Source of the DNA: Dechloromonas sp. TW-R-39-2
Lineage (GTDB): Bacteria > Pseudomonadota > Gammaproteobacteria > Burkholderiales > Rhodocyclaceae
Reading direction: 5' to 3'
Assembly: GCF_016864195.1 (NCBI RefSeq)
Contig: NZ_CP045202.1
Coordinates: 1,705,001-1,769,000, forward strand
DNA length: 64,000 nt
Numbering within the stretch: position 1 is the stretch's first letter; each line of letters starts with the position of its first letter. The notes beneath the pieces are model-generated. The model was not told where the DNA came from. It saw nothing but the letters and a program-made list of their open reading frames with translations, and searched no databases. Of this stretch, positions 7,179-14,564 are shown one piece after another. A program made the position numbers and the translations under genes.

Positions 7179-8114
7179 CTAGCGGTGAATGCGGCAAAGC
7201 GTGCTTTTGCCAAACAGGCTTTCAATCAGGTCGACCGCAAGCTCGGCGGTCTGGTTGCGATGATCGAGCGCCGGGTTGAGTTCGACAATGTCGAGCGAAG
7301 CCAGACGGCCACTGTCGGCGATCATTTCCATGCATAACTGGGCTTCGCGATAAGTCGGGCCGCCGCGGACTGTTGTGCCGACGCCGGGGGCGATGTCGGG
7401 GTCGAGGAAATCGACGTCGAGGCTGATGTGCAGATGCGTCTCGGCATCGATGCCGGCCAGCGCCTTTTCCATCACGGCGCGCATGCCGTGTTCGTCGACA
7501 TAGCGCATGTCGAACACTTCGATGCCCAACTGGCGGAGAAATTGTTTTTCGCCTTCGTCAACGCTGCGAATGCCGATCTGGCGGATGTCGACCGCAGCAA
7601 GCGCCGGCACATGGCCGCCGATTTCGTTGAGTTCGCGCGGGCCGTGGCCGCACAGGCAGGCGACCGGCATGCCGTGGATATTGCCCGAAGGCGTCAGCGT
7701 TGCGGTGTTCAGGTCGGCATGGGCGTCGAACCAGAGGACGCGCAGCTTGCGTCCCTGTTCGCGGCAATGGCGGGCAACGGCGCTGATCGAGCCGATCGCC
7801 AGGCAGTGATCGCCGCCCAGGGTGACGGGCAAGCGGCCGGCGCACAGTTCGGCATGCACGGCGTCGTGCAGCAGGGTGTTCCAGGCAATCACTTCCGGCA
7901 GGTGGCGCAAGCCGTTAACCGCCGGCAGGCCGGGGTTGGGCGGGCCGACCAGATCGCCGCAGTCGCGGACATCGACGCCAAAGGCGCTGAGGGCCGAAGC
8001 GATGCCGGCAACGCGCAGGGCTTCCGGCCCCATGCTGCTGCCGCGCGTGCCTGCGCCGACGTCGGTGGGGGCGCCGATCAGGCTGACGTGCAGACGGGTA
8101 TTGGTTTTGATCAT
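7179..8114 (-). CDS. rocF: Arginase
   Basis: A 311-residue ureohydrolase hydrolysing L-arginine to ornithine and urea. All manganese-binding motifs of the family are present: GGDHCLAIG, WFDAHADLNT and SLDVDFLDPDIAPG. The GTRG-SSMGPEALR N-terminal segment and the C-terminal ELNPALDHRNQTAELAVDLI are typical of true arginases rather than agmatinases. ATG at 8114 is chosen. An upstream TTG at 8144 would overlap the MarC gene end at 8131. The gene sits between the MarC and EamA genes, downstream on the same strand of an amino-acid ABC transporter, which suggests arginine or a related basic amino acid as the transported compound. Confidence 0.93.
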   Translation of the reverse strand: MIKTNTRLHVSLIGAPTDVGAGTRGSSMGPEALRVAGIASALSAFGVDVRDCGDLVGPPNPGLPAVNGLRHLPEVIAWNTLLHDAVHAELCAGRLPVTLGGDHCLAIGSISAVARHCREQGRKLRVLWFDAHADLNTATLTPSGNIHGMPVACLCGHGPRELNEIGGHVPALAAVDIRQIGIRSVDEGEKQFLRQLGIEVFDMRYVDEHGMRAVMEKALAGIDAETHLHISLDVDFLDPDIAPGVGTTVRGGPTYREAQLCMEMIADSGRLASLDIVELNPALDHRNQTAELAVDLIESLFGKSTLCRIHR

Positions 8115-8130
8115 TGTTGTAGCGCCCTTT

Positions 8131-8727
8131 TCATGGGTTGCCAAAGGCCACCTTGATGCCGGAAATCAGCATTTGCACGGCCATTGTCGTCAGTACCAGT
8201 CCCATCAGGCGTTCCATGGCGGCCATGCCGGAACGTCCGAAAAGGCGGGCCAGTGGGTCCGACATCAGCAGTATGGCGGTGTTGGCCGCCGAGGCCAGCA
8301 GGACAGCAGCCATCCACGGCAGCATTTCGCCGGACTGGCGGGAGGCGAGCAGCACCATGGCCAGTGCCGAAGGGCCGGCGATCATCGGCACGGCGAGCGG
8401 CACGATGAAGGGTTCGCTGCGCGGTTCGGTCTCGGCTGCAGCATGACCGGCGGCCGGAAAAACCATGCGCAGGGCGATCAGGAAGAGAATCAGTCCGCCC
8501 GATATTTCAAGGGCCGGATCGGACAGGCGCATGGCGGCCAGCAGCCAGTCGCCGACGAAGAGAAAGGCGATCAGCACGCCGGTGGCGATGGCGCATTCGC
8601 GCAGGATGATCTGTCGTTTGCGGGCAGCGGGCAGTTCGCGCAGCAGCGACAGCACGAAGGGCACGTTGCCGAGCGGGTCAAGGACCAGCAGCAGAATGAA
8701 AACGGAGGAAAAGAGTTCCTGGTTCAT
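8131..8727 (-). CDS. MarC-family (YhgN-like) integral membrane protein
   Basis: A 198-residue inner-membrane protein with about six hydrophobic segments. The N-terminal FILLLVLDPLGNVPFVLSLL is the hallmark of the MarC/UPF0056 family, and EISGGLILFLIALRMVF (around residues 74-90) is the second conserved block. Some relatives are implicated in amino-acid export, but the family is poorly characterised. The stop lies 16 bases before the arginase start and the genes are codirectional, so translational linkage with arginase is likely. A strong hairpin (8740-8778) separates it from the upstream porin gene. Confidence 0.87.
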   Translation of the reverse strand: MNQELFSSVFILLLVLDPLGNVPFVLSLLRELPAARKRQIILRECAIATGVLIAFLFVGDWLLAAMRLSDPALEISGGLILFLIALRMVFPAAGHAAAETEPRSEPFIVPLAVPMIAGPSALAMVLLASRQSGEMLPWMAAVLLASAANTAILLMSDPLARLFGRSGMAAMERLMGLVLTTMAVQMLISGIKVAFGNP

Positions 8728-8739
8728 GAGTTTCTCTGC

Positions 8740-8778
8740 GGGGCCGGCATCTGGCCCGGGACCAGTGCTGCCGGCCCC
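8740..8778 (-). terminator. Strong intercistronic hairpin between porin and marC-like gene
   Basis: GGGGCCGGCA (8740-8749) pairs perfectly with TGCCGGCCCC (8769-8778), and an inner CTGG/CCAG stem lies around CCCGGGA. On the minus strand it follows the porin stop by about 16 bases. There is no T-tract, so it may stabilise the upstream message or attenuate rather than terminate fully. Confidence 0.55.
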
Positions 8779-8794
8779 GGGAAAATAGTGAGGC

Positions 8795-10195
8795 TTAGTT
8801 GAAGTTGTAGCGGGCCATCAGGTTGAGACGGGACATTTCGCCCTTCTCGCCGATCAGCGTTTCACGCTGACCATAGATCCATTCAGCGCCGATATCAACA
8901 AACTTGATCGGGTTCCAGATACCGCCGACATGCATTTGCGAGACACGGCGATTGACCCCGAAACGGCCGCCACCGAAACCCTGGGTCAGTGCCAGGTCGG
9001 TGTAGGCGTTGTTGAAGTTGCGTTGCATGCCATAGGCCAGGTTCATGCGCAGCGTATCGCTGAATTTGTGCTGATAGCCGAGCACCAGACCGGCTGCGCG
9101 TTCCATCGCGATCGAGTTGTTGGTCGCGTTGTAGGCAGCACCTTCGATGTAGTTGAAGTAGCGGCCGATGCCTTCGCCACCGGTGGCGATGAAGCTCAGG
9201 GTGTCGTCGCCGGTCGGCTTGTAGGTGCCGCTGGCAGCCAGGCCGTAACCGCGACGCGAGGCATCGATGCTGTCGCCGTTGTCGATCCGGTGCTCATGCG
9301 TCACGCCGCGCAGGCTGAGCGTGCCCCAGGTGAAGGGCTTGTCCCAGCGGAGAATCAGGTCGGGCGTGCGCGAGAAGCCATTCTTGGTCGCAGCCGGGTC
9401 TTCGCCCGCCTTCTTTTCGAGAACGTAGCTGACCGAGTTTTCGATGGCAGCGGTGAAATTGCCGTAGTTTGGCGTCACGTAGGTATAGCGGACTTGCGGC
9501 TGACGAATGAAGGTCGAACCGATCGGGCCGTTGAAGTCGACCACTTCCGGCGTTGCATCGACGTCCATGAAGCTCGACCAGGTCTGGCCGACCAGCCAGG
9601 AGCCGACCTGAACGTAGGCGTGGCGCAGGCGGAAGTCATAGCTGTTGGTGGCTTGTTGCGTGTAAATATTGCTCAGCGAGCCGTAGACCGCGGAATTGCC
9701 GGTGCGCGGGTCGTTGTTGAAGTCGCCCTCGATTTTCGCGGTCAACTGGCCGTAGGCGGTCGGCATGGCGGCTTCGACGCCGAGGCGCGAGGTACGGGCG
9801 TGCATATAGGTCTGGCCGCGGCGATTGGCTTCATTGCTGCCATTGAGTGGCGCGTAGGGCATGAAGGTCGAGTAGTCGCTGTCGGCGTTGCTGCCGCGTG
9901 TTTCGTGCACCAGGTTGGCTTCGGCGATGCCGTAGAGACGGATCGAGACATCGGAGTTGGCCAGGCGGTAGGAATTCGGCAAATCGCCGATCACGACGGC
10001 TTCCTTGCCCTGGGCGGTGACTTGATCCTGCAGTTGGGTGATTTCTTCCTTCTGGACTTTCTTCAGTTCTTCGATCTGTGCCTGCATAGCCTTGAGCTGG
10101 GCTTCGAGCTGGGCGATGCGGCTGTTGTCGTTGGCCTGTGCGAAGCCGGCGGCGCCGAAAGCGATCAGCGCCAGGGCGATAGGTTTGAGTTGCAT
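8795..10195 (-). CDS. DcaP-family trimeric outer-membrane porin
   Basis: A 466-residue outer-membrane protein. The signal peptide ends near AGFAQA (residue 21-22). A coiled-coil heptad region follows (ISRIAQLEAQLKAMQ-type, residues 25-60), then a beta-barrel beginning near VSIRLYGIAEANLV and ending in MARYNFN. An N-terminal coiled coil before a barrel is characteristic of DcaP-like porins, which import small, often dicarboxylate-type, substrates. AGAGG lies six bases before the start. It follows the ABC transporter ATPase gene by 52 bases on the same strand, suggesting coupled outer- and inner-membrane uptake. Confidence 0.86.
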   Translation of the reverse strand: MQLKPIALALIAFGAAGFAQANDNSRIAQLEAQLKAMQAQIEELKKVQKEEITQLQDQVTAQGKEAVVIGDLPNSYRLANSDVSIRLYGIAEANLVHETRGSNADSDYSTFMPYAPLNGSNEANRRGQTYMHARTSRLGVEAAMPTAYGQLTAKIEGDFNNDPRTGNSAVYGSLSNIYTQQATNSYDFRLRHAYVQVGSWLVGQTWSSFMDVDATPEVVDFNGPIGSTFIRQPQVRYTYVTPNYGNFTAAIENSVSYVLEKKAGEDPAATKNGFSRTPDLILRWDKPFTWGTLSLRGVTHEHRIDNGDSIDASRRGYGLAASGTYKPTGDDTLSFIATGGEGIGRYFNYIEGAAYNATNNSIAMERAAGLVLGYQHKFSDTLRMNLAYGMQRNFNNAYTDLALTQGFGGGRFGVNRRVSQMHVGGIWNPIKFVDIGAEWIYGQRETLIGEKGEMSRLNLMARYNFN

Positions 10196-10247
10196 GGTCT
10201 ACCTCTAAATAATCATGAAAATGGGCGGCGCGTGGGCCGCCGCGCGA

Positions 10248-11006
10248 TCAGAAGCCGTGGCGAACCTGGGTCAGGAAAGCCTTGGCGCGCTCGTGATCGG
10301 GATTGGTGAAAAATGCTTCCGGCGTCGAATCTTCGAGAATCGTCCCGTGATCGAAAAAGATCACGCGGTCGGCGACTTCGCGGGCAAAGCCCATTTCGTG
10401 CGTGACGACGAGCATGGTGATGCCGGTGTGGGCCAATTCGCGCATGACGGCGAGCACTTCATTGACCATTTCCGGGTCGAGGGCCGAAGTTGGCTCATCG
10501 AACAAAAGTACCTTCGGGTCCATCGCCAGCGCTCGGGCAATGGCAACGCGCTGCTGCTGGCCGCCGGACAGTTGCACCGGATATTTGTGGGCGTGTGCTT
10601 TCAGGCCGACCCGTTCAAGCAAGGCCAGCGCCTTGGCTTCCGCATCCGGACGCGACATCTTGCGGACCCGCATCGGGGCAAGCGCGACATTGCGCAGAAT
10701 GGAGAGGTGCGAGAACAGGTTGAAGCTCTGGAAGACCATGCCGACTTCACGACGGATGGCGTCGAGATTCTTCAGGTCATCGTTCAGCTCGATGCCGTCG
10801 ATCTGGATGCTGCCGCTGTCGTGCGCTTCGAGCCGGTTGAGCGTGCGCAGGAAAGTCGATTTTCCCGAGCCGGAAGGACCGATGATCGCCGTTACCTGAC
10901 CCTCGCTGAAACTGGCCGAAACATTCTTGAGCGCATGGAAAGTGCCGAAGTGCTTGTCGATGTGGCGGGCGACGATGATCGGGCGGGCATTTTGAGTTGT
11001 GGTCAT
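10248..11006 (-). CDS. Amino-acid ABC transporter ATP-binding protein (GlnQ/HisP type)
   Basis: The 252-residue nucleotide-binding subunit of a polar amino acid importer. Walker A is GPSGSGKST, the signature is LSGGQQQR, Walker B is [14 protein letters not shown], and the switch histidine is in VVTHEMGFA. Length and motifs match the PAAT family (GlnQ, HisP, AotP). GAGGAGG lies four to five bases before the start. It is the third gene of binding protein-permease-ATPase, with a nine-base gap to the permease. Only one permease gene is present, so the permease is probably a homodimer. Confidence 0.93.
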   Translation of the reverse strand: MTTTQNARPIIVARHIDKHFGTFHALKNVSASFSEGQVTAIIGPSGSGKSTFLRTLNRLEAHDSGSIQIDGIELNDDLKNLDAIRREVGMVFQSFNLFSHLSILRNVALAPMRVRKMSRPDAEAKALALLERVGLKAHAHKYPVQLSGGQQQRVAIARALAMDPKVLLFDEPTSALDPEMVNEVLAVMRELAHTGITMLVVTHEMGFAREVADRVIFFDHGTILEDSTPEAFFTNPDHERAKAFLTQVRHGF

Positions 11007-11015
11007 GCAGCCTCC

Positions 11016-11774
11016 TCAGCGTTTGCGGCCAACGTCGAGCTGGGCTTCCAAAGCGGAAGTCAGCGTCGTGAAGGCGGTGGTCAGGATCAGGTAGATCACG
11101 GCAATGGTCAGGAAAACCGGTACCGGCTGGTAGCTTTCAGCCTGCACGCGGTAGCCGATCATGGTCAGTTCGACGACGCTGATGGCGTAGGCGAGCGATG
11201 AGTCCTTGACCAGCGATGCCAGGTTGTTGGCCAGCGCCGGCAAGGCGACACGCATGCTTTGCGGCAGCGTGATGTCCATGAAAGTCTGCATTGGCGACAG
11301 GCCCAGCGCCCGGGCTGCTTCGATCTGCCCCTGCGGGACGGCCAGGATGCCGGCGCGGACGCATTCGGTGTTGTACGCCCCGATGTTCAGTGACAGCGCG
11401 ACGACGGCACAGGCAAAGTCCGAGAGCTGGATCGAATCGGGCAGGATTTGTGGCGACACCAGCCAGATGAACAGAATCTGCAGGAGCAGTGGCGTGCCGC
11501 GAATCAGCCAGACATAGGTTTCGCAGATCCAGCGGATGACGGCAATCGACGACAGCTTGCCGAGGCCGGCCAGCACGCCGAGGATGATCCCGACCGTGCC
11601 GGAGATCAGCGTCAACAGCACGGTGATCCGGGCGCCTTCGGCAAATTGCTGGGCCGCCGGGCCGATCGGCTCGGGGGCGGCCGACAGCGGAATGGCCATG
11701 CCCCAAAGAAAAACGAGCAGGCCGATCATCGCGGCAAACATCGCCCAGGCCGGGTGTTGCTTGGTCCAGTTCAT
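11016..11774 (-). CDS. Amino-acid ABC transporter permease
   Basis: A 252-residue inner-membrane permease of the HisM/GlnP family. About five to six hydrophobic helices are visible, with an N-terminal helix (WAMFAAMIGLLVFLWGMAI) ahead of a periplasmic segment. The EAA-like cytoplasmic loop is EAARALGLSPMQTFMDITLP (near residues 155-174), which docks the ATPase. The start lies 13 bases after the stop of the binding-protein gene, consistent with one transcript. The ribosome binding site is weak, so coupling to the upstream gene may matter. Confidence 0.92.
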   Translation of the reverse strand: MNWTKQHPAWAMFAAMIGLLVFLWGMAIPLSAAPEPIGPAAQQFAEGARITVLLTLISGTVGIILGVLAGLGKLSSIAVIRWICETYVWLIRGTPLLLQILFIWLVSPQILPDSIQLSDFACAVVALSLNIGAYNTECVRAGILAVPQGQIEAARALGLSPMQTFMDITLPQSMRVALPALANNLASLVKDSSLAYAISVVELTMIGYRVQAESYQPVPVFLTIAVIYLILTTAFTTLTSALEAQLDVGRKR

Positions 11775-11787
11775 GTTGGCTCAGCGC

Positions 11788-12561
11788 TTAGCGGCAGGAG
11801 ACGTCGGTCTTGAAGTATTTCTGGCTGAGGCTGGCGTAGGTGCCGTCCTTGACCACTTCGGCCAGGCCGCGGTTGAACTGCTCCATCAGTTCCTTGTTGT
11901 TCTTGCGCATGATTGCCGAGACGCGTTCGATGAACACCTGCTCGCCTGCAACGATGCCGGCATCCGGGTTCTTGTCGAGGGTGGCCTTGATCAGCCACTT
12001 GTCGGAAATCCAGGCGTCGATCTTTTTTGCTTTGAGTGCCGAAAAGACTTCCGGGTCGGCCTTGTAGGTTTTCAGCTCTTTCAGGCCGGGGATTTTCTTG
12101 GCGCTGTCGTAGTAGCTGGTCGCCAGTTGCACACCGACGGTATGGCCGTTCAATGCAGCGGCGGTCAGGGCGCCGTCTTTCGGTGCGGCAATCTGGCCGC
12201 CGGTGCAGTAGTGCGGGTTGGTGAAGTCGACCGACTTGGCGCGCTCTTCGGTGTAGCCGTGCGAGGCGATGGCAAAGTCGAAACGGTCCTGGCGAATCGA
12301 GGCGACCTGGGCATCGAACGGTACGACGCGCCACTCGATGTTCAGCCCGAGTTTCTTGACAACGGCTTCGGCGATTTCGACTTCAAAACCGGTCAGCTTG
12401 GAGCCTTCGAAATAGTTGAACGGGTAAAAAGAGCCTTCGGTGACGGCGATGACTGTGCCTGCGGCTTTGATGGTGTTCCAGTCGCGTGCCTGGGCAGTGC
12501 CGGTGATCATTGCAAAAGCAAGCGGCAGCAGGGCAGCGGCGAATTTGGCGGTGAAGCGCAT
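11788..12561 (-). CDS. Periplasmic amino-acid binding protein of the ABC transporter
   Basis: A 257-residue family-3 solute-binding protein. ATG at 12561 has a near-ideal GGAGG four bases upstream, so the longer frame to 12729 is rejected. The signal peptide is MRFTAKFAAALLPLAFAMI..., cut near AQA. Family motifs include YPFNYFEGSKLTGFEVEIA and FDFAIASHGYTEERAKSVDF, which form the ligand cleft, and an aspartate-type DAWISDKW segment in lobe two. It heads the codirectional set ABC transporter, porin, MarC, arginase and EamA, so arginine or ornithine is a plausible ligand. The specificity is inferred from context only. Confidence 0.9.
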   Translation of the reverse strand: MRFTAKFAAALLPLAFAMITGTAQARDWNTIKAAGTVIAVTEGSFYPFNYFEGSKLTGFEVEIAEAVVKKLGLNIEWRVVPFDAQVASIRQDRFDFAIASHGYTEERAKSVDFTNPHYCTGGQIAAPKDGALTAAALNGHTVGVQLATSYYDSAKKIPGLKELKTYKADPEVFSALKAKKIDAWISDKWLIKATLDKNPDAGIVAGEQVFIERVSAIMRKNNKELMEQFNRGLAEVVKDGTYASLSQKYFKTDVSCR

Positions 12562-12983
12562 GATTCCTCCAGAGTTTAGGACTGTGGCCGGAATATCTTC
12601 AGCTTGCCTTGCGGCAGGCTGATGCATTCGGCGGCTCGTTGGATTTTGGGTCCGTGCCGGGAGCACGGTATCGTCGCCCTGTACATTTGGGGCTTCGATA
12701 AAGGGGCGCGATTCTACGCGCCACGCCATTGAGCAGCCAGTTCGCCAATCAAAAACTAGGGGTTTTCCCGTAGTTGTTGCGTTGCGTTTTCAGCAAATTT
12801 TGTCGTGAATTCGGGATAAACAGAATTTATCCCCGTTTCGGTCGGGTAAGTCTGTGGATAAGCGCTGGGTAAGTTCGCTAGATGCTTGACGCAGCGGGAT
12901 TTTTGATCGATTGCTTAAAAAATGAACAGCAGGCTGCACCCTTGCCAAATTCGTGCAGCCTGTGTTCGCAGCCTTCTTCGGGC
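12562..12983. other. Intergenic region with promoter area of the ABC operon and repeat copy B
   Basis: These 422 bases separate the ABC operon start from the end of the carbonic anhydrase gene. The part near 12562-12730 should hold the ABC operon promoter, though no clear -35/-10 pair stood out. Copy B of the DnaA-box element occupies 12811-12920. Minus-strand open frames here are products of the repeat and are not genes. Confidence 0.5.
12811..12920. repeat. Dispersed DnaA-box element, copy B
   Basis: GGGATAAA (12813-12820) pairs with TTTATCCC (12826-12833). The invariant core GGGTAAGTCTGTGGATAAGC follows at 12844-12863, and the tail ends in TTGCTTAAAAAATG as in copy A. The spacing from the TTTATCCCC box to the core is identical to copies A and C. 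Confidence 0.8.
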
Positions 12984-13619
12984 TTAGCCGATTGCCGCAG
13001 CGTAGGCCTGGTCGAGTTCCTGGCGGTTGCGGGCGCTGGTTTTCAGGTCGAGCAGGCGGCCATTGTCCAGGCCATAGATCCAGCCGTGCAGCATCAGTTC
13101 CTGGTTCGACTTCCATGCCTCGATCACTGGCGTGGAGCGGGCCAGGTTGCGGACTTGTTCGATCACATTGAGTTCGCACAACCGTCGCCATTTTGCGGTG
13201 GGGTCAGGCAATTTTTCCAGTACCGCACTGTGGCGTTCGATCACGTCTTCGATATGGCGCAGCCAGTTGTCGATCATGCCGTTGCTTTGACCCTCCAGTG
13301 CAGCCTTGACGCCGCCGCAGCCGTAGTGGCCGCAAACGATCACGTGTTCGACGCGCAGCACCTGGATGGCGTAATGTACGACGGATAGGCTGTTCAGATC
13401 GGTATGCACGATCACATTGGCGATATTGCGATGAACGAAAACCTCCCCGGGATTCAGTCCGGTGATCTGGTTGGCCGGAACGCGGCTGTCGGAGCAGCCG
13501 ATCCAGAGGTATTTCGGCGCTTGTTGTGCGGCGAGTCGCTGGAAATATTCAGGGTCATCCTGAAGTTGGCGGAGTGACCAGCGCTGGTTTTGTTCGAAAA
13601 GTTCGGGCAGATATTTCAT
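12984..13619 (-). CDS. can: Beta-class carbonic anhydrase
   Basis: A 211-residue cytoplasmic enzyme interconverting CO2 and bicarbonate. Zinc and active-site motifs are complete: CSDSRVPAN (Cys-Asp-Ser-Arg dyad) and VCGHYGCGGVKAAL (His and Cys ligands), plus VFVHRNIANVI. Its length and C-terminal SWIYGL-like segment (HGWIYGLDNGRLLDL) match Can/CynT2. The start lies eight bases after a newly recognised 42-codon gene, itself overlapping the HPF gene, so the three form one operon. Bicarbonate supply for anaplerotic carboxylation is the likely role. Confidence 0.94.
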   Translation of the reverse strand: MKYLPELFEQNQRWSLRQLQDDPEYFQRLAAQQAPKYLWIGCSDSRVPANQITGLNPGEVFVHRNIANVIVHTDLNSLSVVHYAIQVLRVEHVIVCGHYGCGGVKAALEGQSNGMIDNWLRHIEDVIERHSAVLEKLPDPTAKWRRLCELNVIEQVRNLARSTPVIEAWKSNQELMLHGWIYGLDNGRLLDLKTSARNRQELDQAYAAAIG

Positions 13620-13626
13620 GGTTGTC

Positions 13627-13755
13627 TTAAATCAGGGTGACCAAGGCTGCGATGAGCAGGCCGAAGGACATGAGGACGATGAATTTGGCGGAATTTTGTT
13701 CGTTGACCGCAGCATGGCCTGCGCTGCGCTTGACGGGAGGTCGGGGAGGGCGCAT
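13627..13755 (-). CDS. Small single-pass membrane protein, 42 aa
   Basis: The start ATG at 13755 overlaps the stop of the HPF gene as TGATG, a classic translational-coupling arrangement, and the stop lies eight bases before the carbonic anhydrase start. The product has a basic proline-rich N-terminus (MRPPRPPVKRS) and a single C-terminal hydrophobic helix (FIVLMSFGLLIAALVTLI), predicting an inner-membrane protein with a cytoplasmic N-tail. The helix length and basic N-tail suggest a real gene. I know of no named family. Confidence 0.6.
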   Translation of the reverse strand: MRPPRPPVKRSAGHAAVNEQNSAKFIVLMSFGLLIAALVTLI

Positions 13756-14150
13756 CAATGAAACACGCCTGCGTCAGCACGTTGCTCAAATTCTTCGGCC
13801 GAGTCATCGTCGGTGATTTCGACCACCGGCTGGCGTGCGTGGCGGTGCTCGCGCTGACGCTCCAGGCGGCGGGCCAGCGAGCGTTCGGCGCGGTCGACCG
13901 CACGATTGATCGCAATATAAAGATCGGCCTCGGTATCTTCGATAACCACATCGCTGGTGCCGGGCAAGGCGATCTGGATGCGGCAGCATTTGTCTTCTCC
14001 GCCGCGCGGGCCATTGATGTCATAAAGCCGGACGGCCACCTTGCGAACATCGTAGACCGCCCAGCTCAGGGCAAAACCCAGGCGGCGTTCGGCATGCTCG
14101 CGCAGGGCCGGAGAAAGCTCAAAACCTTTGGCTCGAATATCGATTTGCAT
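13755..14150 (-). CDS. HPF/RaiA-family ribosome-associated protein
   Basis: A 131-residue protein of the ribosome hibernation factor superfamily. The N-terminal MQIDIRAKGFELSPALREHAERRL and the beta-alpha-beta layout with RLYDINGPRGGEDKCCRIQI fit the fold. The C-terminal tail (EHRHARQPVVEI...) is acidic and unlike long HPF dimerisation domains, so it may be a short or divergent member. AAGGA lies about seven bases before the start. It leads the operon with the 42-residue membrane protein and carbonic anhydrase. Two direct repeats of TCAATGTTCCG (14197-14207 and 14228-14238) lie upstream and could be regulator sites. Confidence 0.8.
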   Translation of the reverse strand: MQIDIRAKGFELSPALREHAERRLGFALSWAVYDVRKVAVRLYDINGPRGGEDKCCRIQIALPGTSDVVIEDTEADLYIAINRAVDRAERSLARRLERQREHRHARQPVVEITDDDSAEEFEQRADAGVFH

Positions 14151-14275
14151 GATGTGCTTCCTTTTCGGGTTGGGACGAAGTTCATCCTAAAGCAGGTCAA
14201 TGTTCCGAAATAGACGGATTTAAGTGATCAATGTTCCGTTATTTACGAAATATTTTTTGCCGGCAGAGAAGGCAT

Positions 14276-14400
14276 CCCCGTGTTTATCCCCGGTTTGGCG
14301 GGGTAAGTCTGTGGATAAGCACTGGGCAGATCGATCAACTCATTGAGTTGACAGTGGTTTTGGGTCGCTGCCTGATTTTTGGGCGCGGCTCGTCCTGAAT
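14276..14400. repeat. Dispersed DnaA-box element, copy C
   Basis: It contains TTTATCCCC (14283-14291) and the invariant core GGGTAAGTCTGTGGATAAGC at 14301-14320, with the same spacing as copies A and B. The tail is more divergent but keeps CGCTGCCTGATTTTTGGGCG near its end. It lies 1.4 kb from copy B, so two copies flank the carbonic anhydrase operon. Confidence 0.78.
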
Positions 14401-14422
14401 GCACCGTTTGGCGCTTTCGCGC

Positions 14423-14452
14423 TTAGCAAAACGCGAATGGTTAATATATAAT
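14423..14452 (+). promoter_or_regulatory. Probable acnB promoter
   Basis: TTAGCA (14423-14428) and TATAAT (14447-14452) are separated by 18 bases, a good sigma-70-type pair. They lie in a strongly AT-rich island about 115 bases before the acnB start. TATATAAGA overlaps the -10 region and matches most of the palindrome found between mdh and the GntR regulator gene, hinting at shared control. Confidence 0.5.
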
Positions 14453-14564
14453 ATATAAGACTTGCGAGCCGGCTTGGGGTTGCAGTAAACCGAACCATCG
14501 GGCCGCCGCCATTGTCGTAAAATATTCGTTTTCCCAGAGCAACCCTTTACGAAAGGAAGTCGCC

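Larger units (their letters stand above)
14151..14564. other. Divergent promoter region between HPF operon and acnB, with repeat copy C
   Basis: These 414 bases contain, from left to right, two direct repeats TCAATGTTCCG (14197-14207 and 14228-14238), copy C of the DnaA-box element (14276-14400), and an AT-rich promoter-like segment before acnB (about 14423-14460). No open frame in it looks like a gene. Confidence 0.6.

Noticed and set aside
12790..13191. A minus-strand frame containing LSTDLPDRNGDK
   Set aside because: It is formed by repeat copy B and the antisense of the carbonic anhydrase gene, not a gene on its own.
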